Notes: generated by a model not told the origin, from the sequence alone. Positions 26,187 through 36,120 are shown, counted from the stretch's first letter. The stretch: 39,958 nt of DNA from Planctomycetota bacterium (GCA_024277285.1 JAJRVM010000010.1:1-39958); one strand, 5' to 3'. Made by a program: numbers and translations.

Positions 26187-27215
26187 CTAAAACTGGTGCA
26201 GGAACCGCACGTCGTTTTTGTAGAGGTAACGGATATCGGTAATGTTGTGGCGCCGCATGCACAGCCGTTCGATCCACAGTCCAAAAGCGAAGCCGGTCAC
26301 TTGCTCTGGATCGTAGCCAACGGCTTGCAACACGTTCGGGTCAACCATTCCCGCGCCACCGAATTCGATCCACTTGTCGTTCCAACTAAAGTCGGCCTCG
26401 ACACTCGGCTCGGTGAACGGAAAGAACGACGGCCGAAACCGAATATGCACTTCGCTGCCAAGATAGCTCGTGGCAAACATGCGCAACACGCTCTTTAAGT
26501 CCGCCATCGTGACTTGCGTGTCGATCAACAATCCTTCCATCTGATGGAACATCGGATAATGAGTTGGATCGGGCGTGTCGGGGCGATAGACGCGGCCAAG
26601 CGAGATAATGCGAATGGGCGGCGGCGTGTTTTCCATCACGCGGATCTGCACCGTACTGGTCTGGCTGCGCAACAATAACGCTCCACCTTCAATCCCCGTC
26701 ACCGGCAAATAGAAATTGTCCAACGGATCGCGCGCCGGGTGTTCGAGCGGAATATTCAACGCCTCGAAATTGTGCCGTTCGTCTTCGATCTCAGGCCCAT
26801 CGGCGACCGAGAAACCGAGCCGCCCCATGATGCCCTTTAGCTCTTCGATCGTCTGCGTGATCGGATGCAAATGGCCCCAGCGCAAGTGCTGGCCGGGCAA
26901 GGTGGCGTCAAACTGTTTGGCTTTCTTTGCCTGCCCCGACGGCGCGCCCGCCGACGCACCGGACCGTTGCTGTGCCGCCGCATAGGCTTGCTCAATCCGC
27001 GTCTTCACTTCGTTCAGCCGCTTACCCGCCACTGGCCGATCGGCCGGTTCGACCGATCCCATGTTCTTCTGCACCGCCTTGAAACGCCCCTTCTTGGCGC
27101 CCAGATACTCGACCCGTGCCGCTTCCAATGCAGCCGCGTCACTCGCCGCATCAAAAGCAGCAGTTGCCGATGCCGCCAAATCGTCCAACTGCTTTACGAA
27201 CTCAGCCAATGCCAT
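26187..27215 (-). CDS. pheS: Phenylalanyl-tRNA synthetase alpha subunit
   Basis: The catalytic alpha subunit has 342 residues from ATG 27215 ([16 protein letters not shown]); GTG codons at 27227 and 27224 are alternative starts, four and three codons upstream. The N-terminal coiled coil reads [20 protein letters not shown]. Class II motifs are visible: motif 2 ([26 protein letters not shown], split at the turn), [17 protein letters not shown] and motif 3 ([26 protein letters not shown]). [16 protein letters not shown] is read here as [16 protein letters not shown]. It is preceded by a strong terminator for rplT, so pheST is probably transcribed from its own promoter in the 298-bp spacer upstream; a TATACT lies about 20 bp before the start but without a good -35. 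Confidence 0.97.
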   Translation of the reverse strand: MALAEFVKQLDDLAASATAAFDAASDAAALEAARVEYLGAKKGRFKAVQKNMGSVEPADRPVAGKRLNEVKTRIEQAYAAAQQRSGASAGAPSGQAKKAKQFDATLPGQHLRWGHLHPITQTIEELKGIMGRLGFSVADGPEIEDERHNFEALNIPLEHPARDPLDNFYLPVTGIEGGALLLRSQTSTVQIRVMENTPPPIRIISLGRVYRPDTPDPTHYPMFHQMEGLLIDTQVTMADLKSVLRMFATSYLGSEVHIRFRPSFFPFTEPSVEADFSWNDKWIEFGGAGMVDPNVLQAVGYDPEQVTGFAFGLWIERLCMRRHNITDIRYLYKNDVRFLHQF

Positions 27216-27420
27216 GGGATCCACCACTCGTACAAGAGTATAAGACTATTAGCCGTTACGCGGTCACTCGCATTTTCGCGATCTTGATCGGTGTCCGACT
27301 TGTCGGCCGCAGCAAATAATCCGTTCCGTGGCCCACTGGGCTTGTTATTGAGTGAACGAACCTGAGCAGCTAAGCCTCGAATACCAGCGATCCCCCTCAC
27401 GTAGACGAGGAACCGTTACG

Positions 27421-27458
27421 AAAAAAGAGGCAGGGCACCGAGTCGCACCTGCCTCTTT
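27421..27458 (-). terminator. Intrinsic terminator of rplT
   Basis: AAAGAGGCAGG (27424-27434) pairs perfectly with 27448-27458 around a 13-nt loop. On the minus strand the stem is followed by six T. It lies about 55 bp after the rplT stop and separates rplT from pheS. Confidence 0.8.
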
Positions 27459-27513
27459 GTCAAGTTGGATATGCGACACACCACGTTTGAGTGCGTTGCT
27501 CGCGCCGCGCCAA

Positions 27514-27918
27514 TTATGCTTGGATCGTGGCGGGTACGTCTTCGTCGCTTTTTTGTACGTCCTTGTTGGCAAGCGCCATTTTCACCTGCTCCACGACCTC
27601 GCCAAAACCGTTGGCGTCGTGGATGGCCATCTCCGACAATGACTTGCGATCCAGCTGAATATTCGCCAACTGCAAGCCGTGGATAAACTCGCTGTACCGC
27701 AACCCATGTTCGCGTGCCGCAGCGTTAATACGCGTAATCCAAAGCCGTCGAAACTCGCGCTTGCGAACTCGCCGGTCGCGAAACGCGTATGCGCCTGCTC
27801 GTACCAGCGTCTCCTTGGCCGTGCGCAACATGTTGCGCCGCCCACCGCGAAAACCCTTCGTTCGTCGGTAAATCCGGCGCTTCGCTCGTGTGCGCGCCGA
27901 TCCTTTCGTCGTTCTCAT
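27514..27918 (-). CDS. rplT: 50S ribosomal protein L20 (bL20)
   Basis: bL20 is an early-assembling protein of the large subunit and represses its own operon in several bacteria. ATG 27918 gives 134 residues beginning [20 protein letters not shown]; the frame is open 14 codons further, but those are not family-like. The basic N-terminal tail and the globular part ([27 protein letters not shown]) are typical. The C-terminus is about 16 residues longer than usual and acidic ([15 protein letters not shown]). It follows rpmI after an unusually long gap of 406 bp. Identification is certain. Confidence 0.97.
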   Translation of the reverse strand: MRTTKGSARTRAKRRIYRRTKGFRGGRRNMLRTAKETLVRAGAYAFRDRRVRKREFRRLWITRINAAAREHGLRYSEFIHGLQLANIQLDRKSLSEMAIHDANGFGEVVEQVKMALANKDVQKSDEDVPATIQA

Positions 27919-28324
27919 CGTTCTTGTCCATTCATGTCTGGCGCGATCGGGCCTCTTCAACGAACTCGTGTCGAAGATGTTTGTCGTTGCCCACGCACTT
28001 GGTAATTAGCCACCCGGTCTGTAGTCGTCTGTCTGTAGTCGTCTGTCAAAATCAATCAACGAAGCATGTTCGTTTCGCGCTGCCCGCCCTGACACAACTC
28101 GAAACTCACACACGCTGCCTGTTGCTCGTTCGTGAGGTACGTCCCTGAGTCGCGTTTGTGCCTGAAACGATGCTCGCCCCAGTAGCACCATACGGCACTC
28201 GAAAAATGGCACAAACGTCTCGCTATGCCTGCAAGTTGCCTGCCGCGATGGTGACACGCGCTTCGCGCAAGCGAAAGTCCCGAGCATGCCCGATCCAAAC
28301 ATGCCCATTCGCCAACAACTCCAC
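27919..28324. other. Long spacer between rpmI and rplT
   Basis: In most bacteria these two genes lie within some tens of bases. Here 406 bases intervene. They contain a 14-bp direct repeat, CTGTAGTCGTCTGT at 28019-28032 and 28033-28046, next to a minus-strand TTGACA at 28049-28044 that lacks a convincing -10. No gene is seen. Confidence 0.7.
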
Positions 28325-28528
28325 TCAATAGCTGTTGTGATTCAACGCAACTTGAATCGACTTTTCCACGCACGCGTCAACGGTCGCCGTGCCCCGCAGA
28401 TTGCGTTTGCGCTTTTGGGACATCCGAGTCTGCAAATGACTCGTTCCCGCCTGACGATGTTTCGCCTTGCCGCTGGCCGACAGCCGAAAACGCTTCTTGG
28501 TCCCTTTGTGGGTCTTTTGCTTAGGCAT
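28325..28528 (-). CDS. rpmI: 50S ribosomal protein L35 (bL35)
   Basis: ATG 28528 gives 67 residues, MPKQKTHKGTKKRFRLSASG at the start, the classic bL35 N-terminus, then KHRQAGTSHLQTRMSQKRKRNLRG and a short C-terminal helix. Length is standard. The open frame extends 35 codons further upstream, but those residues are not family-like. In the classical order it should follow infC directly; here it is separated from infC by a glycosyltransferase gene on the other strand and by 860 bp of spacer, so it needs its own promoter. Identification is certain. Confidence 0.97.
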   Translation of the reverse strand: MPKQKTHKGTKKRFRLSASGKAKHRQAGTSHLQTRMSQKRKRNLRGTATVDACVEKSIQVALNHNSY

Positions 28529-29388
28529 GTGAGGATCAACCTGCTTGGTTAGAGTCTTATCGCTGTATCGCTGTGAGCAAACTAAGAACCGGTCCCGAGA
28601 CCTGGTTAACGTGCAGCTGTCGGTATTGGGCAACGCTGCCGTAGTTGTGTGACAGGTTCTAAGTGCAAATAGCCAAACCCGGTCCCGTGGGCCGGGAAGC
28701 CGGTGTATGCGTGGAAACCTCGCATTCTAGGATCTATCGGCCATCTCGCAAAGGGCTCTTATGCCCAGTGTGTCGAGACTCGCCGAAAAAAGACGGTGAC
28801 AACAACGTCGCACACCCGAACACCACCACATCGGGGGGTCACGCAAATCAAACCTTAAAGAACCAGACAGCCTGAATTTGTTGGAATTTGCTGCGGCCGT
28901 TCGGCTCGGTTTTCTTGTTCCGCATTCCGCACTCCCGATTCCGGCATTCCGCATCGTGGACTCGCTTTCCACCAGCCAATCTCAGACAGCCTGATTTCAA
29001 CTCGTCTGGAAGTGACGCTTCCAACTCCCCCATCCCGGCTCCGTGAAGATCCCGTGTCCATCGGTGGCCCTCCCACCGAATCCAGACAGTTTGATTCTTC
29101 GGGTTCTTTGAGTCTTCGCTCCTGGCTCGGTGGCAATAGATGGCTTTCTGGGGACTTGAACCTGTTCGTGCTCGGGATGGAATCCCAAGCTACAAGCGAA
29201 ACCAGGCTGTCTGATTACGGCGGCCCCATTTGGGGCTCCTTACCTGAAGCTCGGCCGTCATTCATGCTAGGCTCTGTCTTAAAATAGAAGCCTAGTACGC
29301 TGGCAGGATCGCGGCAAATAAGTCGCAACAACAGGCGCCGCGCCGCGAAACCAAGACCGTCGACATCAGCTACCGTGCAGAAACCACA
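28529..29388. other. Divergent spacer between rpmI and a GT4 gene
   Basis: These 860 bases must hold the promoters of rpmI (-) and of the glycosyltransferase (+), but neither was recognised with confidence. A repeated motif CAGACAGCCTGA occurs at 28864 and 28983, in a variant form at 29083, and inverted at 29203-29213. Two look-alike hairpins lie near the rpmI start: ACCGGTCCCGAGACCTGGT at 28588-28606 and CCCGGTCCCGTGGGCCGGG near 28679-28697. These may be part of an rpmI leader. Confidence 0.6.
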
Positions 29389-30744
29389 ATGGCCACGGAT
29401 ACACCACTACGGATTACGTATCTGACCGCAGGTGCCGCCGGCATGTACTGCGGCAGCTGCATGCATGACAACACGCTCGCCCGAGCTCTGGCCCAGCACG
29501 GCGTCGACATCCAGCTGGTCCCCATGTACACGCCGATTCGGACGGACGAGACGGATGTGACCGTCGACCAAGTATTCTTCGGCGGCGTGAACGTCTATCT
29601 GCAGCAGCGTTTCGGCTTGTTTCGCCACTTGCCGAGGATACTGGACCGAATTCTCGATTCTCCTGGTTTCCTGCGTTGGGCAACATCGCGAGGACTTGAA
29701 ACCGACGCAGCCACTTTGGGCGACCTAGCCACGTCGATGCTGCGCGGATCGGCGGGTTTTCAGCGCAAGGAAGTCAAGCGATTATGCCAATGGCTCGGCC
29801 GATCCCCGAAGCCACAGTTGATCAACCTGAGCAATATCCTGGTCGCCGGCTGCGTTCCTGACTTGCGTGCCGCACTCCAAGTCCCCATCACGGTGACTTT
29901 GCAAGGTGACGACATATTTCTCGCACAATTGCCCGACCGGCACCGCGCCGAAGCACTGAAACAGATCGGTCGAATCGCGGAGCATGTGGACGCGTTGCTG
30001 GTGCACAGCGACTATTACGCCGATTTCATGGCGGATTTCCTCTCCATTGCACGGTCGAAGTTTCGCCGCGTGCCGCTGGGAATCGATGTTGCTGGGTACG
30101 TGATGCGCTATCACGCTGGGCCCGCTAAAACTCTATCGCCCGGCAAGTCGAGAGTCGACCAACTGCAAATTGGTTATTTGGCGCGACTGGCTCCGGAGAA
30201 GGGGCTCCACGTGCTGGTCGACGCGTTCCTGCTGCTGCACGAGATGATTGGGCAGCAGTACTCCCTTCGGCTGAAAATCGCCGGCTGGCTGGGCAAGCAG
30301 CATGCGGACTATGCGGCAACTCAGTTTGCCAAGCTGGACGCTGCTGGGCTGAGAAACTGCTACGAGTTCCTTGGCACGATCGATCGGCCTGAAAAGCTGC
30401 GTCTGCTGAGCCAGCTGGACCTATTCTCGGTCCCTGCCGTCTACCAAGACCCAAAAGGGCTCTACGTGCTGGAAGCCATGGCCGCAGGCGTACCGGTGGT
30501 ACTTCCACGCCACGGCGCGTTTCCAGAACTGGTCCAGGCGACTGGCGGTGGCCAGCTCGTAACACCCGGCGACCCTGCGGCGCTGGCCGAAGGCCTCAGG
30601 CAATTGATCGACGACGACGCGCTTCGCAAACACCTGGCACAAGCGGGGCAAAAAGCGGTCCACGAGCGATTCAACGCCTCGACAATGGCCCGAGAAACGC
30701 TGGCCGTTTTCCAAGAAATTGTCCGCAACGCTCGACGCACCTGA
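29389..30744 (+). CDS. Family 4 glycosyltransferase
   Basis: The protein has 451 residues in the GT-B fold. The N-terminal domain starts LRITYLTAGAAGMYCGSCMHDNTLARALAQHG, with the glycine-rich loop of retaining transferases, here carrying an unusual CGSC. The C-terminal domain shows IGYLARLAPEKGLHVLVDAF and the donor-binding stretch QDPKGLYVLEAMAAGVPVVLP. The E-x7-E pair of the family appears as Asp354 and Glu362. A sugar transfer to an envelope or exopolysaccharide acceptor is likely, but donor and acceptor cannot be read. The gene stands opposite to, and between, infC and rpmI, interrupting the conserved translation cluster. There is no signal peptide; it is expected to be cytoplasmic or peripheral to the membrane. 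Confidence 0.93.
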   Translation: MATDTPLRITYLTAGAAGMYCGSCMHDNTLARALAQHGVDIQLVPMYTPIRTDETDVTVDQVFFGGVNVYLQQRFGLFRHLPRILDRILDSPGFLRWATSRGLETDAATLGDLATSMLRGSAGFQRKEVKRLCQWLGRSPKPQLINLSNILVAGCVPDLRAALQVPITVTLQGDDIFLAQLPDRHRAEALKQIGRIAEHVDALLVHSDYYADFMADFLSIARSKFRRVPLGIDVAGYVMRYHAGPAKTLSPGKSRVDQLQIGYLARLAPEKGLHVLVDAFLLLHEMIGQQYSLRLKIAGWLGKQHADYAATQFAKLDAAGLRNCYEFLGTIDRPEKLRLLSQLDLFSVPAVYQDPKGLYVLEAMAAGVPVVLPRHGAFPELVQATGGGQLVTPGDPAALAEGLRQLIDDDALRKHLAQAGQKAVHERFNASTMARETLAVFQEIVRNARRT

Positions 30745-30895
30745 CGCCACGACAGCCCGGCGGCCGATGAGCGCCCGAGTCGGGGATCCCCCACTCCAGA
30801 TGGTCCCGCGCCGCGAACGAGCAGTTGCAATTGCCTTGAAGCTGCCACAACTTTGGCGCCCCATAGCGCTGGCGCCCCGCAACTTTGGCTCCCTC

Positions 30896-30990
30896 AATTC
30901 CTTGGGAGCCGCCGTTACTTTGGAGCCCCACTGCTATTTGGGAGCCCCACTGCTATTTGGGAGCCACTGTGCTATTTGGGAGCCACTGTG
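30896..30990. repeat. 19-bp tandem repeat derived from the infC 3' end
   Basis: Read on the minus strand the unit is CACAGTGGCTCCCAAATAG, which in infC encodes the last codons and the TAG stop. Units start (plus coordinates) at 30934, 30953 and 30972, with a diverged unit at 30915 and a more decayed one at 30896. The copies beyond the infC stop are non-coding and lie between the convergent infC and GT4 genes. Confidence 0.88.
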
Positions 30991-31493
30991 CAGATCATGC
31001 GGCGACCGTGCTGTCGAGGAGAAAGCTCCAGCTTGCCGTATTCGGCCAGCTCCGCAATAACACTCTCCATCACGCGCCGGCCTTCTTCCACATGCGCCAT
31101 CTCACGACCGCGAAAGATCACAGAAACCTGCACTTTGTCCTTGTGCTGCAAGAAGCCGATCGCTTTCTTCACCTTGAAACTGATGTCGTGCTCGCCCGTC
31201 TTCGGGCGCAGACGGATCTCTTTCGTCTTGGTGTGATGCGTATTCTGGCTAAGCTTCTTCTTCTTTTCGTACTTGTATTTGCCGTAATCCATGATCCGGC
31301 ACACTGGCGGCCTCTCGTTTGGAGCCACTTCCACCAGGTCCAAACCAGCATCTTGTGCTTTTGCGATCGCCTCTTGAGTCGCAATGATGCCCAATTGTGC
31401 TCCGTCAGCAGCGATCACTCGTACGGGGGTCATGCGTATCTGTTCGTTGACCCGTGTCTGATTGCGGTCGATTGCGGTTACCCTTTCTTGCAA
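30972..31493 (-). CDS. infC: Translation initiation factor IF-3
   Basis: IF-3 keeps the 30S subunit free and proofreads the start codon and initiator tRNA. The frame has 173 residues from TTG 31493. The N-domain ([39 protein letters not shown]), the signature [15 protein letters not shown], the Lys-rich linker and the C-domain ([23 protein letters not shown]) are complete. The start is uncertain. The TTG has AAAAGG only 2 nt away. An ATC at 31472-31470 has AAAGG at a normal 9 nt and fits the family N-terminus; infC uses rare AUU/AUC/AUA starts in many bacteria for autoregulation. The leader has a small perfect hairpin (31521-31535). The C-terminus TVAPK lies in the first unit of a 19-bp tandem repeat. 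Confidence 0.95.
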   Translation of the reverse strand: MQERVTAIDRNQTRVNEQIRMTPVRVIAADGAQLGIIATQEAIAKAQDAGLDLVEVAPNERPPVCRIMDYGKYKYEKKKKLSQNTHHTKTKEIRLRPKTGEHDISFKVKKAIGFLQHKDKVQVSVIFRGREMAHVEEGRRVMESVIAELAEYGKLELSPRQHGRRMICTVAPK

Positions 31494-31892
31494 TACCTTT
31501 TGAAACCCAAAACAGCCGTCCTGGCGTCACGCCAGCGACTCACCGTAACATACCCTACATATCGGCTAAACTGCTTCAGTAAAATAACTTACCAAATTCT
31601 CAGCGGAAAACCACCAAGGAACGGAGGAAAACCCAACTGCACCGCGATGGCGCACCGAGCCGTTGCGCAGTCCCTAAACTGAGAGTATTGACGAACTTGT
31701 GTCCGATCGTCAACTGGATTCTGCAGAATACGACCACACCCTGGGACGCATTGAGGCCAAACCGCCGGACCCGCCCTGCACGTAACACCACTCCATTGGG
31801 GTGGTAAATACGGGACAAGAACCGTCGCGGCGACCAATCGCACAAGGGCGGCAGGACAGGAGCTTCTCAGCCGCCTGCCCCCGCCGCTCCCC
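31494..31892. other. Spacer between thrS and infC
   Basis: No gene is seen in these 399 bases, far longer than the thrS-infC gap of enterobacteria. The infC-proximal part has a hairpin CTGGCGTCACGCCAG (31521-31535) and the motif TCGGCTAAACTG (31562-31573), which recurs elsewhere in the window. No convincing terminator follows thrS. Confidence 0.7.
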
Positions 31893-33893
31893 CTAATACT
31901 CGTTGCGCGTCCCACGCTCGCCCAGTCCCGCATCGCCACCAAACGTCTGCCTGACGGTCCGCGCGGCGACCTCTTCTTGCAGTTTGTCGATAGCGGCAGC
32001 CACGTCCATCGCTCCCAAATCGCCTTCGATACGATCGCGCACACTGACTTGGTTATGCTCCATTTCGCGGCCCCCCACAACGAACATATAGGGGATCAGT
32101 TCGAGCTGTGCGTCACGGATTTTCGCACCGATTTTTTCCGACCGATAGTCGCCACTCACGCGAAACCCGGCCGCCACCAACTGCTGCTCGACCTGCCGCC
32201 CATATTCCTCGAATTTCTGGCTCACCACCAAGACTCGAACCTGCTCGGGAGCCAACCACAACGGGAATGCACCCGCGAAATGCTCGATCAACACGCCCAT
32301 GAAGCGTTCCAGCGAACCGAGCGGAGCGCGGTGGATCATCGCGGGGCGATGCGGAGTGTTATCCGCACCAACGTATTCCAGGTCGAATCGCTCTTCGCTT
32401 GGCAGATTGTAGTCCAACTGCACCGTGCCCAACTGCCACTCGCGGCCGATGCAATCCTTCACGACAAAATCGGCTTTGGGACCATAGAAGGCAGCTTCAC
32501 CCAGCTCGACTTGTGCCTCGATTCCGAGGCTGTCACAGACTTCGATCAGCGCTTGCTGAGCTTGCTCCCAGTTCTCCGAGTCGCCGACGTATTTTTCGCT
32601 GGCTGGATCACGGAACCCCAAGCGAATGCGATAGTCTTCCAACCCGAGGCAATCGAGCACAAACTGCGTCATTTCAATGCAACCACGAAACTCATCGGCC
32701 ACTTGTTCATGCGTGCAGAAGATGTGGGCATCATCCTGGGTAAACCCGCGCACGCGCGTCATCCCGGACAGTTCGCCTGACTGCTCGTACCGATAAACGG
32801 TTCCGAACTCGGCCAATCGCAGTGGTAGATCCCGATAGCTACGTGGCTTGGACTTGTAGATCATGATGTGATGCGGACAGTTCATCGGCTTAAGCAGATA
32901 CTGTTCGTCATCTTCCATCACGATCGGCGCGAACATGCTGTCCATGTAATAGGGATAGTGCCCCGAGGTCTTATACAACTCAATCCGCCCAATATTGGGA
33001 GTATAGACGGGCAAGTAGCCGCGGCGCTGAAGCTCTTCCTTAATGAAATTCTCCAGCAACCCGCGAATGATCGCCCCTTTGGGCAGCCATAAGATCAAGC
33101 CCGATCCGACCAGCGGACTGATGGTGAACAGGTCCAGCCGTTTCCCCAGCACGCGATGGTCGCGCCGCTTCGCCTCTTCCACCATCTCCAAATGGGCCTT
33201 CAGGTCCTGTTTATTAAAGAACGCAGTCCCGTACAGCCGCTGCAACTGGGGGCGCGAAACATCCCCTTTCCAATAGGCGCCGGCAATCGATAGCAGCTTA
33301 AAAGCGCCGATCGCACGTGCGCGCGGAACGTGAGGCCCGCGACAGAGGTCCAAGAACTCGCCCTGACGGTAAAACGAAACCGTCTCGTGCTCTTCCAGGC
33401 CCTCCTCGATATGCTCGACCTTGTACTCCTGTTTCATATCGCGGCAGATCGCCAACGCCTTGTCTCGCGACTCCACGATCCGCTCGAAAGGCTCATTCTC
33501 CTTGACAATCTTCTTCATCTCCGCTTCGATCGCTGCAAAATCGTCTTCCGAAAGCGGTTTTTCGAGATCAAAGTCGTAGTAGAATCCTCCCTCGACCGTC
33601 GGGCCGAATGCTAGCTGCACCCCTTTGCGCAACCGCATAATCGCACGTGCCATCACATGCGCACACGAATGACGCAAGACGCCTAACGACTCGGGATCTT
33701 TTTTGGTGAGCAGCCGCAACGTGACTTCGCCAGTGGCGGGAAGCTGGTGGTCGAGACCGACAATTGTCCCGTCTACCTCTGCGGCCAAAGCGGCTTTGGC
33801 CAGCCCCGGTCCGATTTCCGCAGCAATATCGCCAGGAGTGACTGATTGTTCGTACTGCTTGATGGTTCCGTCGGGAAGAATGACTTTGAGCAT
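31893..33893 (-). CDS. thrS: Threonyl-tRNA synthetase
   Basis: The class II synthetase has 666 residues, close to the usual length. Domains in order: TGS ([20 protein letters not shown]), the N2 editing domain with HSCAHVMA and the GPH loop in CRGPHVP, the catalytic core with the zinc-site residue Cys in [10 protein letters not shown], motif 2 ([25 protein letters not shown], split by the loop) and motif 3 ([19 protein letters not shown]), and the anticodon-binding domain ([33 protein letters not shown]). A short basic tail ([15 protein letters not shown]) follows. ATG 33893 is the natural start. It is the first gene of the thrS-infC-rpmI-rplT-pheS-pheT order. Identification is certain. Confidence 0.98.
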   Translation of the reverse strand: MLKVILPDGTIKQYEQSVTPGDIAAEIGPGLAKAALAAEVDGTIVGLDHQLPATGEVTLRLLTKKDPESLGVLRHSCAHVMARAIMRLRKGVQLAFGPTVEGGFYYDFDLEKPLSEDDFAAIEAEMKKIVKENEPFERIVESRDKALAICRDMKQEYKVEHIEEGLEEHETVSFYRQGEFLDLCRGPHVPRARAIGAFKLLSIAGAYWKGDVSRPQLQRLYGTAFFNKQDLKAHLEMVEEAKRRDHRVLGKRLDLFTISPLVGSGLILWLPKGAIIRGLLENFIKEELQRRGYLPVYTPNIGRIELYKTSGHYPYYMDSMFAPIVMEDDEQYLLKPMNCPHHIMIYKSKPRSYRDLPLRLAEFGTVYRYEQSGELSGMTRVRGFTQDDAHIFCTHEQVADEFRGCIEMTQFVLDCLGLEDYRIRLGFRDPASEKYVGDSENWEQAQQALIEVCDSLGIEAQVELGEAAFYGPKADFVVKDCIGREWQLGTVQLDYNLPSEERFDLEYVGADNTPHRPAMIHRAPLGSLERFMGVLIEHFAGAFPLWLAPEQVRVLVVSQKFEEYGRQVEQQLVAAGFRVSGDYRSEKIGAKIRDAQLELIPYMFVVGGREMEHNQVSVRDRIEGDLGAMDVAAAIDKLQEEVAARTVRQTFGGDAGLGERGTRNEY

Positions 33894-34047
33894 GGGAATA
33901 CATGAACCTCTGATAAGGTCTGCCCGCAGGAACGGCGTCGTTACAGAGGACCACCCGAAGATTTCCCACCGGCCAATAGCGCGTAAGCTACACGATGAAC
34001 GACACTTCCGACAAGACTGGGTTCACGATTCCTCGAACGGTTGTCTT

Positions 34048-34614
34048 CTAAATCTGAGTGCGATGAACGAGTTTTCGGTAAGTACTGCGAAGTGATTTGT
34101 GCAAGAAACGAGCAAAGGAGCTGTCAAGATTCCTGACAACTATCAGTTCAATAACGTCCGCAAAATCTTTGTGCGTTCGCCGCATATCCCCTTCCCCGCA
34201 CGCTATCTTGGCTTCAATCAACTTCGCTAGACTCAATACGGGCAGTCCTTCAATCGCCTCCAGCATATTCGCGTCAGCGGGATCTGGCAGGTAAACTTCC
34301 GAGTTCTTGCCGGCGCGGTCTCCCGCCATCAAGAACTGGACTGGGACGCCCGATTCCGCCATAAACTCACGGCGTCCTTCGTCCCATATCAAACCCGACT
34401 TCTCAAGCGTCGTTCGAGTCGTGTCACTATCTTGACGACGAATCAACAGATCGAGATCAATTGTGTTGCGTCGATATCCATGCAGGCAAACCGCGACGCC
34501 ACCGCAGATAGCGTGGGCCACTCCCGCCGCAAGCAGAGCTTGATGGCAGCGTTCAGCCGTCTGCCATAGGCTGTCACTGCCCAACATCACATACGTCCTT
34601 CGTGCACTTGGCAT
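34048..34614 (-). CDS. Nucleotidyltransferase-fold protein (AbiEii/MNT-like)
   Basis: This 188-residue protein shows the nucleotidyltransferase signature ICGGVAVCLHGYRRNTIDLDLLIRR: a Gly-Gly followed by the Asp-x-Asp metal site in DLDLL. The remainder (AEIEG-like LEAIEGLPVLSLAKLIEAKIACGEGDMRRTHKDFADVIELI) matches the helical C-terminal part of small transferases annotated as AbiEii or DUF6036-type. ATG 34614 has GGAG 7 nt upstream; an internal ATG at 34587 is an alternative. Some members act as toxins of toxin-antitoxin or phage-defence pairs with a partner such as AbiEi, but no partner gene lies next to it here. A stand-alone housekeeping or orphan role is equally possible. Confidence 0.8.
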   Translation of the reverse strand: MPSARRTYVMLGSDSLWQTAERCHQALLAAGVAHAICGGVAVCLHGYRRNTIDLDLLIRRQDSDTTRTTLEKSGLIWDEGRREFMAESGVPVQFLMAGDRAGKNSEVYLPDPADANMLEAIEGLPVLSLAKLIEAKIACGEGDMRRTHKDFADVIELIVVRNLDSSFARFLHKSLRSTYRKLVHRTQI

Positions 34615-34767
34615 CGTCCAGCTCCAAGACCATTTTCAACGCTTTCATTCTACCAAATCGCGTGCGAAACGTTAAACTGTAAGGATATTCATCCCGCCGG
34701 ATCGACGTCGATTCGAGCAGCTATCCCACCTACTCCTGTTCCCGATCTCCCCCCGAAGGTACTCTCC

Positions 34768-36120
34768 ATGACCAAACTGCAAGCCACGCGGCGTGATTTT
34801 CTACGTACTGGTGTCGGTATTGCCGCCACGGCCGTACCGTACACCTGGACTAGTTCCTATGCGAAGGCTCAGGACAAGAACGATCGGCCCAACCTGGCCT
34901 GTCTCGGCGTCGGTGGAATGGGCAGCGGAGATGGACGCAGTGCCTCGAGGTTCGCCAACGTGGTGGCCTGCGCCGACGTCGACAAGAGTCATGGCGAACG
35001 ATTTGCAAGCTGGAAGAATCTGCAAGGCAAGTGCCGGGTTTACACGGACTATCGCAAAATATTGGACCGCGACGATATCGATGTGGTCACGATCGGCACG
35101 CCTGATCATTGGCACACCAAGATCGTCATCGATGCACTCCGAGCCGGCAAAGACGTGCAGTGCCAGAAACCACTCACGCTGACCATCGACGAAGGCAAGC
35201 AGATCTGCAAGGTCGTCAAGGAGAGTGGCAAGATCTTGCATATCGGCACACAGCAGCGCAGTGAAAACCAATCCAGATTCCTCAAAGCGGTTGTGCTGGC
35301 GCAGAGTGGCAAGTTGGGCGACAACCTCACCGCAACCTGTTCCATTGGTGGCGCGCCCGGCGGTGGTCCCTGGGAACCGACCGATCCGCCAGCGAGCCTC
35401 GACTGGGACTTCTGGCTCGGCCAAGCCCCATTGGTACCGTATGTAAAACAACGTTGTCATGGCTCATTCCGCTGGTGGCTCGAATACTCCGGTGGCAAGA
35501 TGACCGACTGGGGTGCTCATCACATTGACATCGCTCAGTGGGGACTCGGCTACACCAAGAGCGGCCCCATTTCGGTTGAGGGGACTGCGACCTTCCCCGA
35601 TGTCTATCCAGCTGATTTCGATCCGGTCAAGTTCTTCGCAGGCCAACAGAAACTGGCCAATGGATTCAACACACCGCTTAAATTCAAGATCAACCTGACC
35701 TACGCGAACGGCAACAAGATGATTGTGCAGGACGGACCTGACAACGGCGTCTGGTTCGAAGGCGACAAGGGCAAGATCTTCGTGAATCGTGGCCGTTTGA
35801 CCGGCAAGCTCATCGAAGAAATCGATGCTTCGGAAACTGACAAGGCATGGCTCGACGAGCAGGTCATCAAGCTCTATGGCGGCACGCGACCAGGCGATCA
35901 CATGCGGCACTTCTTCGAGTGCCTGCGCCAGCGCAAGTTTACGATCTCCGATCCGTTCACGCACCATCGCACAATGACTTCCTGCCACTTGTGCAATATC
36001 GCAATCCTGCTCAAACGCAAACTGCGTTGGGATCCGGACCAGGAAGACTTTGTCGATGACGCGCAGGCCAGCGCCCTGCTAAGCCGCCCACGGCGCGCAC
36101 CCTATACGTTGGAGGTTTGA
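34768..36120 (+). CDS. Gfo/Idh/MocA-family oxidoreductase, Tat-exported
   Basis: The protein has 450 residues. Its N-terminus is a twin-arginine signal (ATRRDFLRTGVGIAATAVPY), so it is probably exported folded, with its NAD(P) cofactor, through the Tat system. The Rossmann motif is LACLGVGGMGSGDGRS. Further family marks are VVTIGTPDHWHTKIVIDALRAGKDV (split at HWHT), the QKPLT segment (EKP in many members), GTQQRSENQ, and the C-terminal domain with GGKMTDWGAHHIDIAQWGLG. These enzymes act on sugars or sugar derivatives; the substrate is not readable. Such Tat-tagged versions are plentiful in Planctomycetes. It stands alone on the plus strand. Confidence 0.96.
   Translation: MTKLQATRRDFLRTGVGIAATAVPYTWTSSYAKAQDKNDRPNLACLGVGGMGSGDGRSASRFANVVACADVDKSHGERFASWKNLQGKCRVYTDYRKILDRDDIDVVTIGTPDHWHTKIVIDALRAGKDVQCQKPLTLTIDEGKQICKVVKESGKILHIGTQQRSENQSRFLKAVVLAQSGKLGDNLTATCSIGGAPGGGPWEPTDPPASLDWDFWLGQAPLVPYVKQRCHGSFRWWLEYSGGKMTDWGAHHIDIAQWGLGYTKSGPISVEGTATFPDVYPADFDPVKFFAGQQKLANGFNTPLKFKINLTYANGNKMIVQDGPDNGVWFEGDKGKIFVNRGRLTGKLIEEIDASETDKAWLDEQVIKLYGGTRPGDHMRHFFECLRQRKFTISDPFTHHRTMTSCHLCNIAILLKRKLRWDPDQEDFVDDAQASALLSRPRRAPYTLEV

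Noticed and set aside
27195..27250. TATACT ahead of pheS as a promoter
   Set aside because: It lies too near the start codon and no -35 matches at the right distance; mentioned only as a possibility.
28044..28049. TTGACA on the minus strand as an rplT promoter
   Set aside because: No acceptable -10 lies 16-19 nt downstream.
34048..34614. A complete toxin-antitoxin or abortive-infection system
   Set aside because: Only the nucleotidyltransferase-like component is visible and no partner gene adjoins it.
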